Assembly (NCBI GenBank): GCA_019633425.1
Contig: WSUB01000016.1
Coordinates: 1 to 64,000, forward strand
Direction: 5' to 3'
DNA from: Tulasnella sp. 424
Taxonomy: Eukaryota; Basidiomycota; Agaricomycetes; Cantharellales; Tulasnellaceae
DNA: 64,000 bases
The translations under genes were made by a program, and so were the position numbers. Below the pieces are notes generated by a model that ran no database searches, was not told the origin of the DNA, and worked only from the letters and a program-made list of their open reading frames with translations. This document shows positions 23,767 to 34,692 of this stretch, in pieces (within the stretch, counting starts at the first letter, position 1; each line of letters starts with the position of its first letter).

Positions 23767-26249
23767 ATGAGGACAGCATCATTCTTAACGGCTGGGCTTC
23801 TCGCCCTTTCAAGTGTTATCTCTTCCCCAACTCCAACGAGGGTGCAGCACAGAACCTCGAACAAGCGGGCTCCTCCAGCGGGATTCGTCTACGCTGAGGA
23901 CGGCAAATTCAAGGTCGACGGCAAAGACTTCTATTTTGCGGGTACCACCGCTTACTGGCTGACTCAGGTATGTAAATAGCTGCGCGAGTTTATGCCGGTT
24001 TCCGCTTGTCGTTTTGCTGCGGGGCCGAGGATCCTGGTTGTCGTTTCGTCGGGCAGTGGCAGCTTCTGCCCATTTTCGGTTGCGATCGCGCCGTACACTT
24101 TCCCGCGCCTCGCATGCGGCTACACATTAGTACCTCGCTTTCGAAACATGCGCCAAAACACGTCTTCGATCGGCTCTCCTGACCAATCGAATGCCGATGT
24201 CGGTGCGAGCCGTCAGACTCATCGCGAAGGGACGAAGCGGGCGAAACCAATTATCCCACCCAATTCCCCTGAATACCCCCGCCGGCTTCACCGAAACCGA
24301 AGTAAAAAGCCTGTTTGCTAATTTAACCTCATTTTCTGTCTCACGTTTAGGTTCAAACTAATGCCGACATCACGAAGACTCTCGACACCATTAAAGCTGA
24401 CAAGCTCCAAGTCGTCCGTATCTGGGGTTTCCGGGAGATCGTTGGTGAGACCACCGCTGACCCAGCAACCTACACTCAGGTAAGCTCCATCATTCTGTGT
24501 CTTCTCTTTGTCTCTTGTTCTCGGCAGTCGCTACCAGTGCTCAGGAGGAGCGTGGGCGAAAATGGTCTGCTTTTTCTGTTATTGGTTACGGTGTTATCAT
24601 ACCGAAGCTTGGGCGCTTCATTGGCTTATCTCGATCTCGACCGGCACGGTCCCCGCCGGTCTCGAACTTTCTTTTTTCTTCTGTTTTGCTGACATCATAC
24701 CCACTTTACGTAGCAATGGATAAACGGAGAACAGAAGTGCAACCAACCTGGTCTCGACCGTATCAAGTTCATCCTTGACGAAGCCCAGAAGCGCGGCATC
24801 TACGTTCAAATTTCCTTGACGAACAACTGGTACGTTGCCCCCGCTTGTTTCTTACATGCTCTCATCGCTCATCGATGTTACCTCTCCTCGAAAACCTAAT
24901 CGCTGTCTACAATCAACAGGGCACCCGATTTCCCAGCCAACGCCACCACCAAGTTCCCACTCGGCTCCCTCTCCAACTCGTTCGGCGGTATCGACACCTA
25001 CGTCCAACAAACCCATCCCGGAGGTACCCACGACCTCTTCTACACCGACGAGACCGTCAAGGGCAAGTACCAGAACTGGTTGAAGTGCATCATCCCCCAA
25101 GTCTCCAACCACACCGCTCTCTTCGCATGGGAGTTGGCCAACGACCCCCGATGCAAGGGCGACGACAGCCGCACCACCAGCGGAAGCTGCAACGCTCAGA
25201 CCATCACTCGCTGGACCGCCGACACGTCCACGTTCGTCAAGACCCTCGACCAGAACCACATGGCCGCCTCCGGTGACGGTGGATTCTACTGCACGGACTG
25301 CGCGAAGCTCTTCCCCCGCGCCGCACCTGCAACCGTCTCTGGTGGTTCCGTCAACATGGTCGGCAAGCGCGGCGGCAAGAAGCGCACTGGATACCTCACC
25401 AGGGCTATGGTCCTCGCTCAGATCAAGGCAAGGGAAAAGGCTGCTTACAAGGCCGCTCGCAATGCTCCCGGTGCTAAGAGGAGCATTCGTGGTTCCTGGT
25501 CCGCTCCCGTCGCATCGTTCAAGAGGCTCAGCTCTCGCCAGGACTCTTCCGTCGGTCCCGGCTACGACGGTTCCTACACCATCGACACTGAGGACATCGG
25601 CAACGTCCCGACCATCGACTACCAGACCTTCCAGTTCTTCCCCGATCAGAACACCTACAATGCTAACGGACAAGATACCAGCGGCCCCCCACCCGGTGGA
25701 GCTGGTGGTGCCAACTTCCAAGCGACGGTTCAGGCTGGTTTGGATTGGATCACCAACCACGCCGAGACTGCTCAGGCTTTCAATAAACCCACCATCATGA
25801 ACGGTTTCGGTCTCGTCAACTCGGACAGCAGCGGCAGCTTCGTTCCTTTCTCCGGCACCACCGTCGCGGCTACCTCCAGTGACAACTCGGCCAGGAGAGC
25901 GAAGCGCGATCAGGCTGTTTCGAGCGACGACCAGCAGAACACCGCTTACGGCAGCTGGACTAATCGTACGTCGTATCGCTTTGCCATTCTTGATGAACAG
26001 TAACTAATATAGGCCTCCTTTCATCCTCCAGAGGCTGTCAATTCCGGCATCAACGGTATCACTAACTACCAGCACGGCGAGAGCGGCCTCACCGGCCAAG
26101 ACTCGTCCCAAGGTCACAGCAACAGCGGCTCCGACACTCAAGGCAACTCGCCCGACGATGGTTATCGTATTTCCAGTCAAGGTATCAACACCATTTTCAG
26201 CAACACCGGCCAGCAGCAGATGGACAAGTCTGGAAGCGATTCTGGTTAA
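23767..26249 (+). CDS. Secreted GH5 (mannanase-like) protein with altered active site
   Basis: Exons 23767-23967, 24351-24479, 24714-24829, 24920-25965, 26032-26249; 569 aa. Signal peptide (about residues 1-20) then a KR site that a Kex2-type protease could cut. The body follows subfamily GH5_7 endo-mannanases: FYFAGTTAYWL, VVRIWGF, GLDRIKFILDEAQKRGI, FAWELANDPRC, NHMAASGDGGF, PTIDYQTFQFFPD, KPTIMNGFG. In active enzymes the acid/base is the Glu of ANEPR, the nucleophile is the second Glu of EEYG/EEFG, and a His sits in TFHLYP; here they are Asp, Gly and Gln. A basic, disordered insert of about 80 residues (GKRGGKKR onward) splits the barrel, and a Gly/Ser/Gln-rich tail ends the protein. Introns 1 and 2 are unusually long (383 and 234 bases). 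Codon use is strongly C-ending, unlike the neighbours, which suggests high expression. Confidence 0.88.
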
Positions 26250-26939
26250 AATGGATAAGACACTATCGTTTCGCTTGTGGATCTTGCCGTTTTCTCTTCT
26301 CTCTCATGTCATCTAAAGGATATTTGGTTTGGTCTTCCTATCTGGTCACGTTACATCTCTTACGTTTATTACTTATCACGCTTAGTTATCCCTCTCCTCC
26401 ACTTCTCGCTGCCCTCCCCCCCACGCTCTCCGTAACTTCTCCGAGTTCCATTCTCCCTCCTCGCTACTCTCAACCCCTCTCCTCGATAACGCTCCCCTCC
26501 ACTTGGACACGGTCACGACCTCCTCTCTACCCACTCGGAATTGTTTTCATGTGCATTTTGCTTTTTTCGGAACGCTTTTTTCTCTCTAACGGAAACGGAC
26601 AGTTGATGGATAATGTAGAACTCGTCGGTGCTTTTTTTTGCTTCCACTTTTCTCCTTACGCCATGTCTATTTTCGGGATTTGACACTGTACGTAGCTAAT
26701 TTTGGATCTGTCTCTCGTTGCTCTGTGGCTCTCTATGGGCTACGTTGAGCACAGGATCTCGTGTTGATTTCGGAATGGACATATTTTTTTTGTGCTGTGG
26801 ATCGAATAACGTGTGTATGTTGATTGGTCGTACCGAGTGTCTCTCTGCCTTGCTTCTCGCGCTTGTTTGGACCATTGGCAAAGCTTGACGGTCAGTGCTT
26901 GGGAAGTCCGTCTCAACCACGTAGAGACGGCACGCCACC
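26250..26939. other. Intergenic, pyrimidine-rich
   Basis: 3' region of the GH5 gene and promoter of the first small membrane protein gene. Long C/T tracts (26390-26520) but no coding signal. Confidence 0.4.
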
Positions 26940-27548
26940 ATGCCCAGATCATCTCAATCAGTCGTCCTCATCAACGCAGTAGTCAGCTCCATCGTCTGGC
27001 TAGTTCAAGTCTTTGCTCCGAATTTGCTTTATGACGGACATATCTCGAAATTCGTCTCCAGAACTGCGGGTCTGGTTCGTACTCCTTTTCTCTCCTTAGA
27101 ATCATCCAGTAACCTTACTGACGACCTTGTGGCATTACCGCTTCCAATACATGCGGCTTCAATTTCTACTTGTCAGAGACATCCAGGAGCGTTAACTCCA
27201 GAACGAGAGCCGATGCACGGGGTCCTAGCATGCTTCCACCTCGCTATCCTCGTGCACATCTGGTCTTCAGCTCTCTCCTCGAGACCACACGCTCACGTCG
27301 GAACGGCCTTGATGGAACTCACATATGCGCTCTCCGCTGGAGTCATGTGTGCCTTCTTCCCAAAATATGGGAGTGGAGTGGCGTTGTTCGGCGCGGTACC
27401 CAATTTCCTCTTTGCCGTCGCCATTTGTCGAGCGGGAGGGTTCGGTGTCGGGGACTTGCTGGCGATGTTGAGAGGAGATGTGGCAGTGGCGAGCGTTGAT
27501 TCGAATGGGAGGAGGAAAGACCTGAAGAATTCAAGCAAGGGTGAATGA
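26940..27548 (+). CDS. Small four-helix membrane protein, copy 1
   Basis: Exons 26940-27074 and 27177-27548; 168 aa. The start has a perfect context (GCCACCATGC). Four hydrophobic segments are visible: about residues 8-30, 58-77, 85-105 and 108-130, joined by short loops; a basic hydrophilic tail of about 25 residues follows. The motif APNLLYD after helix 1, the LTPEREPMHG loop before helix 2 and FGAVPNF in helix 4 are shared with the next gene. Intron position and phase are the same in both genes, so they are tandem duplicates. I do not recognise the family; membrane localisation is the only safe inference. Confidence 0.8.
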   Translation: MPRSSQSVVLINAVVSSIVWLVQVFAPNLLYDGHISKFVSRTAGLVRTPFLSLESSSNLTDDLVALPLPIHAASISTCQRHPGALTPEREPMHGVLACFHLAILVHIWSSALSSRPHAHVGTALMELTYALSAGVMCAFFPKYGSGVALFGAVPNFLFAVAICRAGGFGVGDLLAMLRGDVAVASVDSNGRRKDLKNSSKGE

Positions 27549-27829
27549 GAGAGGCGGTGTTTTGTATGATAGATTGGGTTGTAGTTGGTATCCTTTAGCT
27601 CAAAGTGCACTCCTCGGCTAGTGTATTCGTCCTAGTCATCAAGCAAAACGACGTTGGCGATCATTTCCTGCACGTTGTGTGACCTAAGGATAAGTTCCTG
27701 TACTCTTAGTAGTTACAGTTACTTGGTATCATAGTGCGGCGCTCGAGTCCGCCACACAGAGCAACTCCGTCCAACCACAGCGGAACCTGCTTTTTTGGGA
27801 CCCACCTTTGTCAATCATCCCAAGGCCCA

Positions 27830-28386
27830 ATGACCAAGTCCACTCAACCCATCGTACTATTCTTCGCGATCGCGGGTACGGTCGTCTGGCTTGCCAAGAC
27901 CTTCGCGCCAGACTTGGTCTACGATAGTCCCCCTGCGAACTGGTTTTCTCAAGTTGCCGGACTGGTAGGTCACTTCCACTCATTTCCTCGCCTATTCATT
28001 TCGAACTAAAGGTCCTTATGAACTTTGCCGCTTTTTGGACACTTTGTGTGCAGGAGCGTCTTGGCACTATGACACCAGATCGCGAGCCGGTGCAGGGCAT
28101 CGTCGTCTGCCTTAATTTTGCCATCGTTGCCTTCATTTGGCTCGCCGCTCTCTCGTCCAAAAGGGACTTTCATTTGGCGGTAGCGATCCTTGGAATGTCA
28201 TTCGGTCTCGCATCAGCTGTGACCTGTGCGATCTCTCCCAACTACGGAAGTGGTGTCCTGCTGTTTGGCGCGGTCCCGAATTTCTTCTCTGGACTCGCGG
28301 TTTTCGTGCTGGGAGGTTTCGGATGGAAGGATTTGCTTAGTGCAGACGATGAAGGCGCGAAAAACTATGTGAAGAAGGAGCTTTGA
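27830..28386 (+). CDS. Small four-helix membrane protein, copy 2
   Basis: Exons 27830-27964 and 28054-28386; 155 aa. Paralogue of the preceding gene: exon 1 is exactly 45 codons in both, the intron is phase 0 after AGL, and the loop TPDREPVQG, the YGSGV block and FGAVPNF match. Four predicted membrane segments and a short, charged C-terminus ending KKEL. KKEL is close to but not a canonical KDEL/HDEL signal, and KKXX-type retrieval would need the tail to face the cytosol, so this is only a hint of endoplasmic reticulum residence. Function unknown. Confidence 0.8.
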
Positions 28387-28676
28387 GTGGTAATCCGGAG
28401 TTGGAAGTTGTCAAGTAATTCCAATTCGTCATATCAGCTACCTCCTCGCCGCTTGTCTGTTGTGGGATATTTACTCCAATCCAAGCTAAGTTGCCTCCAT
28501 CGTCCATTGCGAAGAGTTCTGGGCGCACAGACGGAGGATGCCAAAAGGCTCTTATGGCTGCGCGGACGGTGCCGCAACCAAGTGCGCGACGTCGGACAGA
28601 GCGTCCACCACAAAACGCACACGGTTAAAAAGAGCGAACTTTCGCCGCACAATTGACAGAAAGTTCCTCAAAAAGC

Positions 28677-28680
28677 AAAA
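28677..28680 (-). terminator. RNA polymerase III terminator
   Basis: T4 on the minus strand, four bases after the discriminator-side end of the tRNA gene. Confidence 0.6.
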
Positions 28681-28684
28681 TTTT

Positions 28685-28768
28685 GACGCCTACAGGACTT
28701 GAACCTGTGACCTTCAGGAAGTTCCAAGGAAGCTGGAATCTGACCGTCTACCACTGACTTAAGGCGTC
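28685..28768 (-). tRNA. tRNA-Trp (CCA) with 13-base intron
   Basis: On the minus strand the 84 bases start GACGCCT and end AGGCGTC (7-bp acceptor stem), contain a D-arm with GTC/GAC pairing, an A-box-like TAAGTCAGTGG and a perfect T-arm ACAGG-TTCAAGT-CCTGT (B box). The anticodon arm reads TCAGA then TTCCAG, giving CCA; removal of about 13 bases one base after the anticodon restores a seven-base loop and a stem with one A-C mismatch. The next base after the acceptor stem is A, the usual Trp discriminator. The segment AAGGTcaCAGGTTCAA resembles the yeast tRNA-Trp T-arm region. The exact intron ends are inferred. Confidence 0.82.
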
Positions 28769-29012
28769 TTGTTGGAAACGAACTAGCGCAAATCTATTAT
28801 ATAGTTAAATAACTCTTCCGCTTATTCTTGTCCGTCACCCGCCCTCCCGATAGCAAGGCAGGGACTCTCTCCTTCCTCAGCCATCGGGCTCTCTGTCCTA
28901 CCGCTGAGCGTAGTGGGGGCGAGCACCAGTAATGGAACACTGTTCACATCCTCCTCCCCAGTTCTAACTTCAAACAGAATTATAACATTTATAACAGCTC
29001 CCGTCAAACAAC

Positions 29013-30120
29013 CTAATCCTTCTTAACACCTTTCCTATCCGGGAACCCGAGATCACCATAACCCGTCCACTCGGGATTACAAGCCCTGAAACGTTGCTTC
29101 TCCGAGATTTTCAACAGCTCCTCGATCTCCTCGTCCGACAAATTCACCAGCTTCTTGTTACTCTCTATCCTCGCGTTACTAACGGATTTGGAAATGACCG
29201 TCGTATTTTCCATGTTGGCCCAGATGGAGATGAGGATGTTCGCTGGGTGGACGTTGTGCCGTTCGGCGATTTTGACGACGACTTCGTTGGTGAGGAGTGG
29301 TGAGTTGTCGGATCCGAGCGGGGAGTACGCGGTTACGACGATCCCTTTTTCTTTGCAGAGCTTGCGAATGTCGGGTTGAGGGCAGGAGCTGGCGGTAAGC
29401 AAGCGATGGTTAGCCAGTGCGACTCGCCCTTTCGAGCGAAAGACCGGATTTCGCGACGCTTACGGGTGAAGTTCGATTTGGTTGACGGCAGGAACGTAGT
29501 CACTGTTCTCAAGCAGCCTAGTAAGGTATTCGACGGAGACGTTCGAAACACCTGGAGGGGCAGAGCAGCCTTGTCAGCATCAGGCCGAGGGCGGTCCCAA
29601 AGCAAAGCACCCACCGATGGCTTTGACCTTATCCGGGTTCAACTTCTTCACATTGACCATCGCCTTCCAGGTATCAACCCAATCGATATTCTTGTTCGCT
29701 TTCCAATCTTTTGTCATGGGCGCCGGCCAATGCATGAGCCAAAGATCCAAATAAGGCGTATCGAGCTTCTGCAATGAGCTGAGCAAGGCCTCCTCGGGGT
29801 CTCCGTGGTCCGGGTTGTTCAGCTTGGTGGTCAAGAAGATATCTTCTCTTTTCACGCCGGAAGCTTTGATCCCTTGTCCAACCTCGGTTTCGTTGTCGTA
29901 CCCAGCGGCGGTGTCGATGTGCCTGTACCCAGCGTCCTTGAGCGCGTACTCAACGGCATGCTCGACCTCCCCTGGTTTGGACTAGCAGAAAAAAATTCCG
30001 CACGCGTCGTCAACCACACAACCCATCGGCATTACCGGAACCGCTCACCTTCCAAGTGCCCAGTCCGTAAACAGGCATCTTGTCCCCGGTGTTAAGTGTA
30101 ACGTAGTCGTATACAGGCAT
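29013..30120 (-). CDS. NADPH-dependent aldo-keto reductase
   Basis: Reduces aldehydes/ketones with NADPH; fungal relatives act on sugars, glycerol metabolites or aromatic aldehydes. Exons 30049-30120, 29615-29981, 29464-29551, 29013-29388; 300 aa, normal for AKRs. All four catalytic residues are visible: Asp and Tyr in [11 protein letters not shown], Lys in TTKLNN and His in LMHWP. Later marks are [11 protein letters not shown] and VTAYSPLGS, the latter part of the cofactor loop, and [17 protein letters not shown] C-terminal binding segment ([13 protein letters not shown]). The start at 30120 fits the family ([19 protein letters not shown]). The same frame stays open to an ATG at 30336, adding 72 Arg/Ser/Thr-rich residues containing RSFSST, typical of a mitochondrial leader; a TATA box inside that extension favours the short form. 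Confidence 0.9.
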
Positions 30121-30255
30121 GATGTTTCTTCTCTTATACGCCGAAGATGAGTAAGGCGAACCGAAGTTTAGAAACGGCAGAGAGGAGCGAGTGGTGGAAG
30201 AGAACGATCGTGTTGCAACCGGTACAAGAGGGGCGGTTTGAGTGGTTCTGGTTGG

Positions 30256-30262
30256 TTTTATA
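30256..30262 (-). promoter_or_regulatory. TATA box of the aldo-keto reductase
   Basis: TATAAAA on the minus strand, about 140 bases upstream of the short-form start codon and inside the reading frame of the long form. Confidence 0.55.
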
Positions 30263-30659
30263 CCAGGGGAAGCGCCGATCAACGACGTCAGTTTTTGCGT
30301 ATGTCGGTGGAGGTGTGTTGCCGGTAGGCGCGACATCTGTCACTCGGCCGAGAGGAGCGTTTAGGTTTATTCTGTACAGTAAGTAGAACGAATGAGTGAG
30401 GGAAACGGGCGGATGCACCTCGAACAAGTCTGCAACTTTATCACCCAGACTGGGAAATTTTACCGATGTTTTAGCGGATGGAAGCCACTTTATCGTTTAC
30501 TTAAGGGTATTACAAAATGGAAGTACGAGCCGTTTCCCCGAAAAACCAAGGGTCCGAGTAATACAGCACAGTAAAGGCAGGAGGGATGGGAAGACTAATA
30601 AAACAACAGAGGAAGCGATAAGGAGGGAATTTTGGCGACGGGCCAATGCCGTTTCTCTG

Positions 30660-32071
30660 TCATACACCGGACGTTGAAGCCGTAGCGGGAGGTTGTCCGG
30701 TTGCACCATCAGCAACAGCAGGCTTTGGCTTATTTTTGCTTCCTTTAGGTCGACCCCGAGGTCTTTTAGCGGGAGGCGCGCCATCCGAGGCGGGGTCTGA
30801 CGGAGTCGAGGTGACAACTGGAGCAGCTGCTGCTGGGGCCGTGGCTCCTGTTGTAGCTGATTTTGGCGGTCGACCCGGACCTCTCTTCTGAGGTAATTGG
30901 GATGGAGGTGGAGGTGAAGAGGTTGGTTCGGGATTAGATCCAGAACTGGCCACTTCTCCGGGATGGCCGGTAGCACTGGATCGTCGTTGTTTTGCACTGC
31001 TAAAAACGTGCCATTTAGTTAGGGAGGGCAAGGTATTTGGATGGCAAGAAAGCGAGGACTAACGCTCTCTCCTCTAGTTGAGACTTTAGGGATTTACCCT
31101 CTTCAAGGCCGAGTTCGCGACGAAGCTTGTCAACTTCAGCTTTCGCGGAAGCGTACTCGCCGTGTTCGAGCTCATGGATCTTCTTTCGAAGATCATCGCA
31201 CCTGCACAAAGAGGCCTGCTCAATCATCCTGAAATACGTGTATGCAGGACGGTCGAACGCTTACTCTTTTTGTGCTTTCGACTCTTCCAGGTCGACCTGC
31301 TCAAACAATGGCCCGTTGGTTGGGTGAACAAGTATCTCTAAGCTGCGGGCGTCACCTTTTCTCGGTTTTCGTTTATTTCACGGAGCTGAGCCAGCAATGA
31401 CGTGCGTTGAGACTCTTAAAAAAGCTCGCGAGGTCAGCCTTTCAGGACCGAATAGCGAGTTTGGAGCTTTTACCCAGCCGTTCCCGTTGTTTCTTAAAGT
31501 CGTTCAAAGCCTTGACCTTCTTCTGCAGACTCGTATCATACGACATGATCTTGGTTGTTTGGAGTTGCAGAGATAAGGTGTGTTTCCTTGGAGGGTGGGT
31601 AGGAGTCAGTTCCGACATTCGAGCTCTGAGAGGTTCTCAGTATTGGCACTTTAGCTCTGCGGACTTGGCCATCTTCACTAACGGGTGGGTCCAATCATCT
31701 TTTCTACTGGCAATAATATCCCCCGCCGCCCCACCTGCACCAGATGCGCTACTCTCCGCCTGCTGTTGGGGGTGTTGTTGGTGTGGGTGCGGTGGTGGTT
31801 GTTGCATCGCCTGGTGGTGTTGATGGTGGGTGGATAAATCATGTCTAAATACCTGCTGCTGAGACGAGCCGGGGATCACTTGATGCTGCTGCTGCTGTTG
31901 TTGCTGTGGGTGCTGGTGAGGCTGTGGATTGGGAGGAGCGGCGTAATGGCTTTGATAACCGGAGGGAGGTTGTTGTTGGTTTGTATTGGTATGAATTTGA
32001 GGCTGATGAAATTGTTGTTGGTGGTACTGTTGGTATTGAGTGGGTGGAGCTGTGTTGTAATTCTCACTCAT
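30660..32071 (-). CDS. Coiled-coil nuclear protein with two AT-hooks
   Basis: Likely DNA-binding scaffold. Exons: 31650-32071, 31474-31586, 31356-31414, 31265-31296, 31098-31201, a short exon whose 5' end is 30999, and 30660-30887. The last short exon may end at 30977 or, with a donor at CCA|GTTCTG, near 30947; both keep frame, giving 326 or 336 aa. N-terminal 120 residues are Gln/His/Pro-rich; then DDWTHPLVKMAKSAELKKH starts a long coiled coil (QTTKIMSYDTSLQKKVKAL ... LRREL). The C-terminus has AT-hooks KRGPGRPPK and KRPRGRPKG, which bind the minor groove of AT-rich DNA. The combination of a conserved WTHPL...AELKK helix with AT-hooks is known in uncharacterised fungal proteins. I joined what first looks like two genes because the splice at AELK|K restores the coiled coil. 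Confidence 0.75.
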
Positions 32072-32281
32072 ACTTAGAGCGTGAGGGGTGGGAGGGGGAC
32101 TTCGAGGAGCGGGAGACTCTCGTGCAAGGGGGTGATTGACGAAAAACACGTTGACGGTGTTCGGGGCCCGGGCCCGGCGCAGTCACGCAAGGGACCCGAG
32201 ACACCAGCTCACGGCATCCGCAATAACCTCGACCACCATAACATGAAGAACAGCGTATATAGATCTAGATTCGTTCATAGG

Positions 32282-34112
32282 CTACAGTCTACTACCGGCA
32301 GAGTGATAACCTGCCTCGAACTGTACCTCCTTTACAACCGCGGCCAACCTCCTCATCGCCTCATCGAAGTCCTCCTCTGCCAAAACACTGAAACAAGCTC
32401 TCACGTACGCGCTCGTCCTCCCGTTCGCGAAGAAACTTGCACCAGGAAGCGCCAGGACCTTTTCCTTCAATGCTCGTCGTACAATCAAATCCTCGGAATC
32501 TCCTTCAGCCGAAGCAGGGACTGGTGGGAGAAATAGCCTGAACCAGACAAATAGACCCGCTTCCGGTACGGACCACTCGGCCAGTCCCGTTAGATGCTTT
32601 TGCATTGCTGCGACGAAAAGATCTCGTTTCCTGCGGTAAACGCTGGAGATGTAGTCGACGTGCTGTTGGTAGCCCTCGTAACCCCAATGGTTTAGGAGGG
32701 TGTATGTCACCGCTTGAGTGAGTCCTGAAGGCTGAAGCATTGAGGAAGATGTCTGATCGATGAAATGGGAAGGAGGCATGAGATGCTGAGTTCTGGGACC
32801 GCCGGGGCTAGTTGATTGCTTACGATGAGATTTATTGCGTTTGTTATGGCAGTTGGACCTGAGACAAAGCCCATCCGTATCCCTGATATTTAAATCAGCA
32901 TGGATATCGCGTCTCCCAGAGTGCGATACTGATATTCACCTGATGATAAGATCTTGGAAAAGCTGTCAAACCTCAGCACATGGCCAATGGATCCTGGAAT
33001 TTCCTTCTCTAGCTGGAAGTAGCTTGGCGAACGAGGAGATTTCCCATAGTATAGGTAAAAGTATGGATCATCTATGTCGTGCACCAGTGATCATCAGGAT
33101 ATACACGCTTCACTGAAGTAGCGACAGCGAACCAACCTTCAAATATTAAGAAATTGTACTCTCTGGCCAGTTTCAGCACTTTCAATCGTCTCTCGAGCGT
33201 TGCACTCGCTCCAGAGGGATTGCAACCGTACTGTCAACCCATCTATCAGTCAGTAAACGGATGGGCCGTGCCGTGGCTCTCCTCCGGTCTTACTACATAC
33301 CGGCACGGTGTACAAAAGCTTCGGCATCGGTCTGTCCTTTGGCCAGTTTTGAAGAATCCGCTCCAAGTCATCAGCTACGATTCCGTCAGCATCGGTAGCG
33401 ACTTCCGTTGTATTACATTTGAGCAAGCGGAATATTGGTACCACGCCCCTAAAACGTGATACAGGTCAGTTCGCCAGCGGTCAATATCTCGAGAGCGGTG
33501 TTCGCCCATCAACGTACGCATAAACAGGTGCTTCGACGAGGATCGGATCGTCTTCGTCCAGGAGACACGTAAATGCCTGATTGGCGTTGAATTAGACTAT
33601 GAGTTGGCTCTGATGATGGCCCGTCTGAATACTCCGTGTTACTATTGCTCACCTTGAACAACAGATCTTGCCCACCACATCCAACGCTCAAAGACCACCC
33701 TTCACCATCCCCGTGCCTTCTTTTATGGTAGCGCTCTTGGAGCCCGTAAAGCCAATCAACGAACGTTGGTATACCGCCCGTATCGGTATACTGGAGCGCT
33801 TCCTCAAGTAAGGCGCTATCTAACTCTACAAGGCTCGACCTATCGCGATCCGCAGTATCAGGACGGGCTACGGTTAGGGTTACCCCGCGGAATGGGAATG
33901 TCTCGGACGCCGGGTGTCCCGAGAACATGGAAAGCATGCCCGGGAGGCGCGATACGCCAAGGAGTTTGCGAACTAGAAGGGAATTTGCAAGATATACGTC
34001 AGGTCTGCTTCGAATGACGGAAACTCCGCGTACTGGGGTTGGGAAGGCATCGTTTCGCCGTATCCGAGAAATAACGGTCATAGTAAGACGGAGGTAAAAT
34101 GTTCTCGTTCAT
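32282..34112 (-). CDS. PLP-dependent aminotransferase (aromatic/aminoadipate type), copy 1
   Basis: Transfers amino groups from aromatic amino acids or 2-aminoadipate to 2-oxo acids. Eight exons: 34034-34112, 33653-33972, 33518-33576, 33301-33448, 33137-33230, 32940-33071, 32824-32882, 32282-32752; 453 aa. Motifs: RLPGMLSMFSGHP, SVGCGGQDLLFK, LVEAPVYAG, TVPYGCNPSGASA, DDPYFYLYYG and RFDSFSKILSSG, whose Lys (codon 32953-32955) should bind PLP; then GFVSGPT and SAYVRACFS. The start is chosen in the frame that gives YYDRYFSDTAKRCLPNPIRK; a longer-looking frame from 34081 reads through the first intron in the wrong frame. Every intron has the same position and phase as in copy 2, so the two are clear duplicates. 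Confidence 0.9.
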
Positions 34113-34692
34113 TTGCGGAAATTCTGAGCTTGACGAGGATGGGAGGCCCCTTGCAACATCATTATCGCGGATGACGGACGCGGACTGTCATAACGTCGCG
34201 TTAAGTCAACAAGTTTTGGGATTCAAGATAGCTGTTCAGACGAATGGTCGTACAGTAGTTGATTCGGAAGCGTGTATCTTTGCAGAAGACATCGTTGAAA
34301 GGCAATTTGAACGGTTAGAGGGAGCCTTCCGTCCTCGTTACATTCTTTATACTGAACTCGGCCCGATTCGGGCGCCTAATCCCCTCGTCGGAAAACCGCA
34401 AGACTTCGGCATTCCCTATGCCTCGAATTCGCAATCAGAACCAGGCATCAGTAATGTATGTACACGTTTACGGAATTACTGACCAAGTTGACGCCCAATC
34501 GTCCCACATGATCATGTCTCCACCGACGGATTATCCCAAAGGGGAACCGAAGTTTGCTGGCCACAAGGAAATCGACCTGAGCGCTAGATTCGATGATAGT
34601 AGCTGATTAGTTGGAATGAACTTTGGCGAAAGCCCCAAAATCAGGAACAGGCACCGGCACCATTCCAACGTGTCCGGCGGTGCCGAAAACCT
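34113..34692. other. Intergenic upstream of aminotransferase copy 1
   Basis: Promoter side of copy 1. No coding support. A short inverted repeat (CCGGCACC ... GGTGCCG, near 34650-34685) sits just before the start of the pseudogene-type flank. Confidence 0.4.

Noticed and set aside
24852..25760. A 302-codon open frame antisense to the GH5 gene
   Set aside because: It mirrors the large GH5 exon. C-ending codon bias on the sense strand removes stops from this antisense frame; the translation is Val/Gly/Ser-rich with no motifs.
30497..30997. A 166-codon minus-strand frame over the AT-hook exon
   Set aside because: It overlaps the AT-hook frame, and its Gln/Leu/Arg composition is what a shifted reading of GC-rich AT-hook codons gives. 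A few codons at its start may be a true small exon.
34018..34081. ATG at 34081 as start of aminotransferase copy 1
   Set aside because: It reads through a 61-base intron and would use a frame that does not give the conserved N-terminus; the frame from 34112 does.
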